A stretch of 21,092 nt of DNA, taken from positions 1 to 21,092 of IMG/VR virus record IMGVR_UViG_3300034198_021698. One strand, 5' to 3'. Below, piece after piece: positions 1 through 6,745 of this stretch. The DNA is from a virus. A program made the position numbers and the translations under genes. Each line of letters opens with the position of its first letter. Position 1 is the stretch's first letter. The notes beneath the pieces are model-generated. The model did not search any database. It was not told the DNA's origin and was given only the letters and a program-made list of their open reading frames with translations.

Positions 1-2187
1 ATAACTTTCCAACTTAACCTTAAATTTTTCTTTTTCTGTAATTTTGGAAGTAGTTAATTTTAACGCACTGGTTCCTTTGTTAAGTAATTCCGACAGCCGA
101 GTGTGTTCTTCAACAGCACTACGAAGTTCCGGAAGATTTGCGTTTGTAATTTCGTTTATTTTTTCTACGATAGTTTGTTGAATTATATTTAGTCGGAGTT
201 CTGCATCCAACTTATCTTCTCCACACTTATTAATAATATTTTGTGCATCGGTGTGTCTTACTCGTAACTTATCTAGGTCCAATTCAATGTCTGGTACAGG
301 ACGTTTTTTGTCTTGCCAATCCTTCAACTTTACATCCAACTGTTCACGTTCCAACTTGATATTATTAAATAATTTATCAACCTGATCGTGTTCATCACGA
401 GCATCATCTAACTTCGTCTGTGTATCGGATAGTGTCTGTGTAAAATCTATCTTCTTAAACTTACGAAGCGCACCCGAAATTTCCTTCATCTCGTCATTTG
501 CCGTATCAGCCAACTTGTCAAAGATACTCAATCCCATAAACTGGATGAGTAGGTCTTTTCGTTCTGAGTGCGACTTATCAATGAATAGAGCATTGCTAGT
601 CTGTCCGCTGAGTGCCGTGAGGACGAAATCTTCATAACTACCCACATAATTACGAATGTTGGCGTTCGTATCACGACGGTCCTCACCGTTCAATGACTCG
701 TGCGTACCATCTTCATTTTCCCGCCAGAACGAGACATCAACCTTAACATCCCCGTTTTTCTTACGAGTTCCAGTTCTACGAATGTAGAATATTTCTTGGT
801 TAATTTCAAATTTTAATTGACAAGTAAACTCATCTTTACGGTTATTCATAATGTGATCACCACGGAATGCTCGCGGCGTCTTATCGTACAAAGTAAAGAT
901 GAGCGCATCCATTGCTGAACTCTTTCCACTTGCGTTCTGTGCAAAGATTCCGTAAATACCCTTCATCTTCCCAAAATTAATAATATTATCCTCGCCATAT
1001 GAAAACATATTTGAGAATTTAAGTTGAAGGGGTCGCCAGTTAACATTACGAGAATGGTCATCGTGGTTAATTTGCGCATTCAGATTCTTATTAACATCAA
1101 GAATCTTTGTCATTAGTGGACGGTCAATTGTATTATCATACTGCCGTTCCAACCAATCTTGAATGAGTTGATTCTGTATATTCAAGTTGTTTACGTCAAC
1201 AATATCTGACCCACTCTTAATCTTATCACGAGTGTTATTATCATGTCGAGACTTGTTGATACTCAATTCAATAATATTATATTGTTTACGTAGTGTCGCT
1301 ACCGCTTTCTTAACACCAGAGTTATCAAGAGTTCCTGTAAACAGTCGCATACGAACATTCTTTGGAACGTCCGTAGGAAACGGTAGTTTTCCATTCTTAA
1401 CTTCCAACGTGTAGTATCCATAATTGTTTTGTAGTGGTTTAAATTCATGCGTACACGCGTTCACATCCCACATACACCAACCGTGATTGTCTAATGTTTC
1501 ACCGTGGTTTTGTTGAATCAACGACGATGCGTAAACTATAATCGGTTTCTTTGCGTGTACATCTCGTTCTTGTAATACTTGATATTTGTGGATATCACCC
1601 AACAAGACCATATCAAATCCATTGAACAAAGATGTTTCAACGTGGCGATTGGTAATGATATATCGTGCATCAGTCTGTGCGCCGTGTACAGGACCATGAT
1701 ACAAAGCAATCTTACGACGACTTTCGCAATCTTTTACAGAAGGCCACTTTTCCTTATCATCCAAAATGGAAAATACGGCAAAGTCCGTATCACCCACTCT
1801 GTATATACCTGAATGTTTGAGGTAGAATAGTTGATCATGATTAATACTTTCAATCAATGGAGTTAAACTATCCAAACGATTCATATTGGACAGATTGAGA
1901 TCATGATTACCTGCGATGACTAACGTAGGAGCAATATTAGCTAACTTCTTTAAAAACTCCGTTGCCAACATCACCATCTCTGGACTCATATCCGTTTTTG
2001 CGTGGAGAATATCACCAGCTACAACAATGACCGAATCCGTTAAATCTTCGTTACGTAACTGGTCATACAATGTCTCAAAACATTCTCTGTACTCATCATG
2101 TCGTTTGAATAATCGAATATGAATATCAGCCAGATGTACGATTTTCTTTAACTTATCAATTCCAGCAAATACAGGTGTATATGTCAT
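1..2187 (-). CDS. Fused SbcD/Mre11 nuclease - SbcC/Rad50 ATPase, 3' end cut by window edge
   Basis: I translated this frame codon by codon: it is open from the ATG at 2187 to base 1, 729 codons with no stop, so the C-terminus lies outside the window. Residues 1-300 carry the calcineurin-like phosphoesterase motifs of Mre11/SbcD/T4 gp47: D21-x-H23, G58-D59, GNHD at 93-96, H164 (YHGPVHG) and GDIH at 197-200. From about residue 380 a Rad50/SbcC/T4 gp46 ATPase lobe starts, with a Walker A-type loop at 416-424 (AQNASGKSS) and a candidate Q-loop glutamine at 529 (LSGQ). From about 545 the sequence is charged and heptad-like, as expected of the Rad50 coiled coil. In T4 and E. coli these are two separate proteins that form one end-processing nuclease complex; here they are one chain. 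The start codon overlaps the primase stop as ATGA, implying coupled translation. The second ATP lobe (Walker B, signature) should lie beyond the left edge. No Shine-Dalgarno precedes Met359, so separate internal expression is not supported. Confidence 0.93.
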   Translation of the reverse strand, partial: MTYTPVFAGIDKLKKIVHLADIHIRLFKRHDEYRECFETLYDQLRNEDLTDSVIVVAGDILHAKTDMSPEMVMLATEFLKKLANIAPTLVIAGNHDLNLSNMNRLDSLTPLIESINHDQLFYLKHSGIYRVGDTDFAVFSILDDKEKWPSVKDCESRRKIALYHGPVHGAQTDARYIITNRHVETSLFNGFDMVLLGDIHKYQVLQERDVHAKKPIIVYASSLIQQNHGETLDNHGWCMWDVNACTHEFKPLQNNYGYYTLEVKNGKLPFPTDVPKNVRMRLFTGTLDNSGVKKAVATLRKQYNIIELSINKSRHDNNTRDKIKSGSDIVDVNNLNIQNQLIQDWLERQYDNTIDRPLMTKILDVNKNLNAQINHDDHSRNVNWRPLQLKFSNMFSYGEDNIINFGKMKGIYGIFAQNASGKSSAMDALIFTLYDKTPRAFRGDHIMNNRKDEFTCQLKFEINQEIFYIRRTGTRKKNGDVKVDVSFWRENEDGTHESLNGEDRRDTNANIRNYVGSYEDFVLTALSGQTSNALFIDKSHSERKDLLIQFMGLSIFDKLADTANDEMKEISGALRKFKKIDFTQTLSDTQTKLDDARDEHDQVDKLFNNIKLEREQLDVKLKDWQDKKRPVPDIELDLDKLRVRHTDAQNIINKCGEDKLDAELRLNIIQQTIVEKINEITNANLPELRSAVEEHTRLSELLNKGTSALKLTTSKITEKEKFKVKLESY

Positions 2188-3095
2188 TTATTCTGTAACC
2201 TATTGTGTATGAAGTCCTTAAATGTTGTTGCCTTTGAGTTGTTTATAAACTCCCAGGTCTTTTGAAATCCAAGGTCGGCGGCGTCGCCACCACTCACCGA
2301 TACTTGTGATACATTAATACCATACGATGTTAATTTTCGTTCAAGATTCAATGCTTCCGTCTTTGCATCATCATCCAAAAGAATATATACTTGTTTGACT
2401 TGATTTTCAAGTAGTGATACTTCTAATTTTTTTGGAAGAAATTTTCCTAGCATTGGAATTGCATTACGACGAACAGATATTGCGTCAAACACACCTTCAA
2501 CCAACACGATTGGTTCGTTCCAATTAATCTGTTCTTCAAATACTACTACATTCTTTGATACAGGTGGATTCTTATATTTCATTCCAGCATCGTGATATGC
2601 CCGCGCTACAAAATAATTTAGTTTACCATCATTTGCGTATGATGGAACAACAATACGTCCACCGTACGTTCCAGATTCACAATACCCCATGCGATAACGA
2701 ATGATATCATATCCAGAAATACCACGTTTTTTTAAATAATTAATAGCATGTTTGTATTCAAATGTATTAACTGGTTTCCATAGTGGTAGAAACTCTTTTG
2801 GGAGATATAAGTCAGAAACTTCCGTTATATCTTCTTTGTAAGTTTTAATGTCATCATCAGAAAGACACTTACGAAGTTCTTTAATCTGTACGGGTGATAC
2901 ATCTAATTTTTTAAACAGTCCTATTAGATTTCCACCCTTTGCGCCACACACCCAGCATTTCCACTTGTTCTTTATAACATTCACCGCAAATTTCTTATTG
3001 TGATGATGGCAAAACGGGCAAGAGAAGTAGTGTTCTCCTTTGCCCATATTGTCATAATTACCGAGTATTTGTGATAAGAGAGAGATTAGATTCAT
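2184..3095 (-). CDS. DnaG-type DNA primase (CHC2 zinc finger + TOPRIM)
   Basis: This 303-aa protein should synthesise RNA primers at the phage replication fork. It has a CHC2-type zinc ribbon at the N-terminus (C26-x2-C29, HHH at 30-32, C47-x2-C50), a DnaG core motif around 121-139 (LKKRGISGYDIIRYRMGYC), a catalytic-core segment RIVVPSY at 147-153, and a TOPRIM domain with E200-G201 and D241-D242-D243 as candidate metal-binding acids. It is shorter than bacterial DnaG and close to phage primases such as T4 gp61 (about 340 aa); no helicase domain is present, so it would need a separate helicase. The start at 3095 is forced, because an in-frame stop lies just two codons upstream (3099-3101) and the next Met is residue 17, close to the zinc finger. 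Its AAGGAG site is 20 bases from the ATG with a hairpin between them. Its stop overlaps the start of the fused SbcDC gene. Confidence 0.92.
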   Translation of the reverse strand: MNLISLLSQILGNYDNMGKGEHYFSCPFCHHHNKKFAVNVIKNKWKCWVCGAKGGNLIGLFKKLDVSPVQIKELRKCLSDDDIKTYKEDITEVSDLYLPKEFLPLWKPVNTFEYKHAINYLKKRGISGYDIIRYRMGYCESGTYGGRIVVPSYANDGKLNYFVARAYHDAGMKYKNPPVSKNVVVFEEQINWNEPIVLVEGVFDAISVRRNAIPMLGKFLPKKLEVSLLENQVKQVYILLDDDAKTEALNLERKLTSYGINVSQVSVSGGDAADLGFQKTWEFINNSKATTFKDFIHNRLQNK

Positions 3096-3097
3096 AT

Positions 3098-3121
3098 GTT
3101 AGAAATCTAACCTCTCTCCTT
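3098..3121 (-). promoter_or_regulatory. Primase leader: Shine-Dalgarno plus hairpin before the start codon
   Basis: On the minus strand the leader reads AAGGAG (3121-3116), then AGAG, then the perfect inverted repeat GTTAGA-TT-TCTAAC (3111-3098), then AT and the ATG at 3095. Linear spacing from AAGGAG to ATG is 20 bases, too long for efficient initiation. Folding the 14-base repeat would cut the effective gap to about 6 bases. A hairpin that shortens Shine-Dalgarno spacing is known for T4 gene 38; the function here is inferred from sequence alone. A second purine stretch, GAGAGG at 3117-3112, is also far from the ATG. Confidence 0.5.
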
Positions 3122-3143
3122 CAAAAAAACAAGTGTTGATTTA

Positions 3144-3488
3144 TTATTGTTTATTTTTAGTTAGTTCGAAAAAATGCTCTGCTTCTACAATAGCATATGT
3201 TTTTGTGTTATTTCTTTTGAAGAATACAACGGGATGGGTATTATCTTTGGTATTCTTTTCTGCTTGTTCCAATGCGGACCAAATATTAACCTTTTCTTGG
3301 TTCTTACATTCTGGTGAATACGGAAACACTTTCCGAGCAGCGGGAGACAATTTAATGTCTGCACCGGAATCACCCATCAACGTAGATACTACGTCATCGG
3401 GTTCTAACTGTGGAAAGTGTTCTAGTATTAGGTCACGAATTGCGTTCTGCAATCGCTTCCCTTTATTTTTTGCGCTACGAGCCTTCAT
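3144..3488 (-). CDS. PD-(D/E)XK-type nuclease, resolvase-like
   Basis: This 114-aa protein has the compact layout of a PD-(D/E)XK nuclease. An N-terminal basic helix (KNKGKRLQNAIRDLI) is followed by G39-D40-S-G-A-D44 and then E60-C-K62, which fit the D...ExK metal-binding core; the downstream segment FKRNNTKTYAIVEAEHFFEL would supply the last strand and helix. Small phage members of this fold are often Holliday-junction or branched-DNA nucleases, which would suit the neighbouring primase and Mre11/Rad50 fusion. The acidic residue usually seen in the first helix is not obvious. The ATG at 3488 follows AGAGG with five bases of spacing. Substrate is unknown: a VRR-NUC-like or other endonuclease role is equally possible. 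The fold call is fairly firm, the resolvase role tentative. Confidence 0.7.
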   Translation of the reverse strand: MKARSAKNKGKRLQNAIRDLILEHFPQLEPDDVVSTLMGDSGADIKLSPAARKVFPYSPECKNQEKVNIWSALEQAEKNTKDNTHPVVFFKRNNTKTYAIVEAEHFFELTKNKQ

Positions 3489-3507
3489 ATAACCTCTTTA
3501 TAATTTA

Positions 3508-3960
3508 TTATGCTGGTGTGTATCCCAATACTACTCCAGCCTTTGTTGAGTTTTGTGTTAAATATTTTTTATTATCGTCTGTTGCGAGATAACGATGTAC
3601 TAATTTTGAATTATAGTTCACACGTAATCCATCTGCGGTGTAACGATAATATGAATCGAATGCTGTATTTGGATTACTTCCAGGTGCACCTGTTGTTGTT
3701 CCTGTGAAGTCCGAATCTTGTGCCGTTGTGGATTTTTGGAATCCCGCCACACTTAAACTTGGTTTGTCAACGTTAAATCCAGTTTGATATGTGTTTGGAA
3801 TAAAATCCACAGCGTTTGTTTGTCTAATTTCTGTCGTAACATCCGATTGTTTACGCACACTAAAATTCTGTGGATTTGCCGTATTTGGCGAATGTGCAGA
3901 AATAGTATTTAGTCTATTGTATACTTGTGAGTTTTGTAATAAATCAACTAACTTTGACAT
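3508..3960 (-). CDS. Small protein of unknown function at the end of the virion-gene block
   Basis: I do not recognise this 150-aa protein. I place its start at the ATG at 3960, which follows GGAG with six bases of spacing; a longer version would begin at a TTG (3984) inside the end of the preceding gene and has no comparable site. It starts with a short helix (MSKLVDLLQNSQVYNRLN), continues with a Ser/Thr/Asn/Pro-rich low-complexity centre (including TGTTTGAPGSNPNT) and ends with a tyrosine-rich segment containing YYRYTADGLRVNY. It has no cysteine, signal peptide or membrane segment. Position directly after two fibre-like paralogues and the disordered, polar composition suggest a small virion or assembly protein. 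The next gene begins the DNA-metabolism cassette, so it marks the border between the two functional blocks. Confidence 0.75.
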   Translation of the reverse strand: MSKLVDLLQNSQVYNRLNTISAHSPNTANPQNFSVRKQSDVTTEIRQTNAVDFIPNTYQTGFNVDKPSLSVAGFQKSTTAQDSDFTGTTTGAPGSNPNTAFDSYYRYTADGLRVNYNSKLVHRYLATDDNKKYLTQNSTKAGVVLGYTPA

Positions 3961-3973
3961 GGGAATCTCCACA

Positions 3974-4909
3974 TTAGGTATCAAACTTTACTATGAAAGT
4001 TTGGTCTACATTTTTTGCTCGTGGTACTGGATTTGCCAACTTAGCAATTGCAAGTAGCTCGTAATTGTTATTATATAACCCAATTGTTGTAACATAAGGA
4101 GTCAATGTACCGGAATCAAATAGTCCAGTTATTGGTTCACCCGAAATTGCTTTTGTGGATGAAGAAATATTTGGAACAAAGTTACTATATGTAACCGTAG
4201 TTGACCCAGACACATAAGAACCAGTTACAGTTTTATAATATCCAACGGTATGATTAAATACCGATGTATTAAATTCAGACGGTCTTAGTTTACATACGAC
4301 AGTATGTTCCGTTAGTTGAAACGAAGATGAAAAATTTACATCTACCGATTTAAATCTTTCTAATCGTAATCCACTAGTTGTTATGGATTGTGTTGGTGCC
4401 GAAGTATTATTTTGTACTACGGCAATTCCATGTTTATAGAATATATTACCAACAACACTTCCAGTATTATTCACATACAATCTACCGTAACCATCATCTA
4501 GTATTGGAGATGAACCAGACACTCGTATACTAAACGTACCTGCTCCGATTCCCTCACCAACTGCATCGTTTACAATATTAAATACGTATAGCGATGCAGT
4601 TGGTGTGTACTTATTTACCGCGATAGACTCTGTACCATATTCAACAATAGACTGTGATGAATAAAATGCACGATTTATTAAACTAAACAATGGATACGAA
4701 TACACACCACTTGCAGAATTATATGTTCCCAAATCAACGTCACTAGTATTTTGATACTTCCAATCACTAGATGGTTGCTCTGCAAAGTCAATAGTTACCA
4801 GTTCTGTGTTTACCGGCGACCCAGAAACTATTGTAAAACTTTGAGATATGTATGCCGTATAATTGTTTCTTGTATACCCATCAGTATTGAGAGGTTTGAG
4901 AGCTCTCAT
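3974..4909 (-). CDS. Virion structural protein, paralogue of the upstream neighbour
   Basis: This 311-aa beta-rich, Ser/Thr/Asn-rich protein lacks cysteines and membrane segments and looks like a phage fibre or baseplate-periphery protein. Its last 41 residues (TTIGLYNNNYELLAIAKL...) match the last 41 residues of the gene immediately upstream (TTIGLYNNNNELVAVAKL...), so the two are likely an ancient tandem duplication that diverged strongly at the N-terminus. That C-terminal signature is one I associate with virion proteins of T4-related and uncultured myoviruses. The start at 4909 is well supported by GGGAGG four bases before the ATG. The gap to the upstream gene is 18 bases. An exact place in the virion cannot be read from sequence. 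Confidence 0.82.
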   Translation of the reverse strand: MRALKPLNTDGYTRNNYTAYISQSFTIVSGSPVNTELVTIDFAEQPSSDWKYQNTSDVDLGTYNSASGVYSYPLFSLINRAFYSSQSIVEYGTESIAVNKYTPTASLYVFNIVNDAVGEGIGAGTFSIRVSGSSPILDDGYGRLYVNNTGSVVGNIFYKHGIAVVQNNTSAPTQSITTSGLRLERFKSVDVNFSSSFQLTEHTVVCKLRPSEFNTSVFNHTVGYYKTVTGSYVSGSTTVTYSNFVPNISSSTKAISGEPITGLFDSGTLTPYVTTIGLYNNNYELLAIAKLANPVPRAKNVDQTFIVKFDT

Positions 4910-4927
4910 AGAACCTCCCTTAGTTCA

Positions 4928-6046
4928 TTAGAAATCAAGTCTGACGCGGATAAGTGCTTCCTTATCAAAACTCTTTTCTAATGGACGACTCAATTTTGCC
5001 ACAGCGACCAATTCGTTATTATTGTTATATAAACCAATGGTTGTTGCGTATACACGTGGATCTTGTACGAAATCTTCGTTCAAGATTTGACCATTAGTAT
5101 TGTTATAGAATGTTGGATTATTTGAGTAATTAAAATCCTTGTTACGTAAACGTACGAAGAAATGTGTTGATGCAATTGTTTCTGCCGAACGTGCTTGGAA
5201 ATCACCACCCAACTTAATAGAACGAACTAAACCATCATGATTACGTTGTTCCTTTGGAGTAGTAGCTACCAATGAACCCGTGTATGGTGCAAATGGTATA
5301 ACAATATTTGTAGTGTCGTAGGAGTAATCTTCCTTTGTACCACATCCAAATCCTGCCGATGCGGATGAGAACCCAACTGTTGGGATAATTGCATCTGGAT
5401 TTAATACGATAATACCCAAGTCTGGATATACCAGTCCAAATCCCTTACCTGCCGACGATGCACTTGTTACTACTGTACTACCACTTACTCCTGTCAATGA
5501 ACCTGAACATACGTTGAAGATTCGACCGGACTTACTGGTTTTTGACTTAGCGCTCAATGTTTGACCACTATCGTCAATAAATGTAAATTTACCAAGTGAT
5601 CCAGAAAGTGTCAATAACCAGTTACCTGGATCTAATTGTTCACGTAATCTTGCACGTTGAATATTAATTACATAGATATGGTTCGCGTTTGTACTACCAA
5701 AGGTAAACAAGTCATCGGATGGATCTAATAAAATATTCTTATATTGTAAGTATGTTGTCTTTGTAGCAAGTACAGACAAATCATCTTGTGCTAATGTTGG
5801 AGAACCACCACCAGAAATATGACCATACGCTACCGCAAATTGAACTTCTGCGGTAGTGTCCGTTGCGGGATTCTTGTCATAACAATCAAAGTAGTATTCA
5901 CCACTTGCAGAAATCTGCGTAGTTGATGTATAAAGAGTCGTTAAACTACCGGTGTCACCAGACCATAAACCGGTAGTTACCGTGGTTTGACTACCACGAA
6001 CGATATCTTCATCTGTGTTAAACGGGACGAAAGTTCTAATTGGCAT
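4928..6046 (-). CDS. Virion structural protein (FNYSNNPTF / GLYN C-terminal module)
   Basis: This 372-aa protein is beta-rich with many SGS turns (for example DTGSLTTLYTSTTQISASG). Near the C-terminus it has FNYSNNPTFYNN followed by the TTIGLYNNNNEL...AVAKLSRPL module and ends KEALIRVRLDF. This combination recurs in structural proteins of large myoviruses; I do not know a residue-level function. The C-terminal module is repeated in the next gene downstream. The ATG at 6046 is preceded by AGGGG eight bases away, and the site overlaps the end of the 209-aa gene by placement immediately after its stop. A role as a wedge-attached or decoration/fibre protein is inferred from context. No enzymatic motif is visible. 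Confidence 0.83.
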   Translation of the reverse strand: MPIRTFVPFNTDEDIVRGSQTTVTTGLWSGDTGSLTTLYTSTTQISASGEYYFDCYDKNPATDTTAEVQFAVAYGHISGGGSPTLAQDDLSVLATKTTYLQYKNILLDPSDDLFTFGSTNANHIYVINIQRARLREQLDPGNWLLTLSGSLGKFTFIDDSGQTLSAKSKTSKSGRIFNVCSGSLTGVSGSTVVTSASSAGKGFGLVYPDLGIIVLNPDAIIPTVGFSSASAGFGCGTKEDYSYDTTNIVIPFAPYTGSLVATTPKEQRNHDGLVRSIKLGGDFQARSAETIASTHFFVRLRNKDFNYSNNPTFYNNTNGQILNEDFVQDPRVYATTIGLYNNNNELVAVAKLSRPLEKSFDKEALIRVRLDF

Positions 6047-6060
6047 ATATTAAACCCCTA

Positions 6061-6690
6061 TTATACTGTTGGCTTTGCAGACACGGTAACTGTAACCGTC
6101 TTTGTTGCACCAGTAAGATTATTGATAATTGTTAACTGAGTTGTGCGGTCAACAGTTAATTCTTTTGCAGCCAAATTAAAACTAAATCCTTGTACCACCA
6201 CAGCGTTTGCCGATGTTGGTTGGTTAACTGCGAAGAATGGTACCGTGGTTCCTGCTGCCAATGGTTGATTTGTAGTTAGTGTTGCTACATTACCATCGTA
6301 TAAAATTGCAGTATAACCAGCGGTTGCCAATTCTGCTGTTGTTGTTGGGCTGACCACAACGGAATCGTTGTAGTTGAGTGAGTATGCCGCGACACCCAAA
6401 GAAATTGTTGGAATTTCTTTTGTTCCTTGGTCGAGAGATACTAGTTTATATCTCATAGCTTGTGTTTCATCCGTGGATGCTTCAAGTACTGGCATACTTT
6501 CAATAAGTGAACCGTAGTATGATGAACCCAATGGATGTGATGTCGTGTAAAGTGTGTAGTCTACTTCATCATCGGCAACAGCAAACTGCGTAATTTCCGC
6601 AGCTGCCTGCTGTCCCTTTGATAGAATTTCTCTACCTTTCTTTGTTAACACCGCATCAACTGTAATCGTTGACTTGTTTAGATATCCCAT
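6061..6690 (-). CDS. Virion structural protein, LTKKGRE N-terminal family
   Basis: This 209-aa protein opens with MGYLNKSTITVDAVLTKKGR and continues with ITQFAVADDEVDYTLY and MPVLEASTDETQAMRYKLVSL. I recognise this arrangement as a recurrent N-terminal domain of structural proteins in uncultured T4-like and aquatic myoviruses, without a characterised function. The C-terminal 100 residues are Thr/Val/Ala-rich and predicted beta, ending in a bacterial-Ig-like run (ATKTVTVTVSAKPTV). No cysteines or membrane segments. The ATG at 6690 follows GGGAGAGG at about eight bases. It lies between the giant wedge/adhesin gene and the two paralogous fibre-like genes and probably belongs to the same tail-tip or fibre assembly. 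Confidence 0.82.
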   Translation of the reverse strand: MGYLNKSTITVDAVLTKKGREILSKGQQAAAEITQFAVADDEVDYTLYTTSHPLGSSYYGSLIESMPVLEASTDETQAMRYKLVSLDQGTKEIPTISLGVAAYSLNYNDSVVVSPTTTAELATAGYTAILYDGNVATLTTNQPLAAGTTVPFFAVNQPTSANAVVVQGFSFNLAAKELTVDRTTQLTIINNLTGATKTVTVTVSAKPTV

Positions 6691-6745
6691 AGTAAGTACC
6701 TCTCCCGACGTAAATTGTCTAATATAAATATGTTATAGTTTGGTT
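6691..6745 (-). promoter_or_regulatory. Largest gap inside the structural block: ribosome site, AT-rich leader
   Basis: These 55 bases separate the giant gene from the 209-aa gene. The 3' part on the minus strand carries a good ribosome site (GGGAGAGG). The 5' part is AT-rich (AACATATTTATATTAG) and could hold a phage promoter, but it does not match a promoter consensus well enough to assign one. I see no terminator hairpin. Confidence 0.3.

Noticed and set aside
1111-1113. Met359 as a separate start for a stand-alone Rad50/gp46 gene
   Set aside because: No stop codon separates the two halves and no Shine-Dalgarno is visible upstream of this Met.
1187-2122. Three short plus-strand open frames
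   Set aside because: They fall inside the long minus-strand Mre11/Rad50 fusion frame, which has intact catalytic motifs.
3489-3507. T4-type late promoter upstream of the nuclease gene
   Set aside because: The minus strand reads AATAAATTATAAAG, which only partly resembles TATAAATA, and AT-rich words are frequent here by chance.
3961-3984. TTG start giving eight extra residues to the 150-aa gene
   Set aside because: The ATG at 3960 has GGAG at six bases; the TTG lies within the end of the preceding gene and has no ribosome site.
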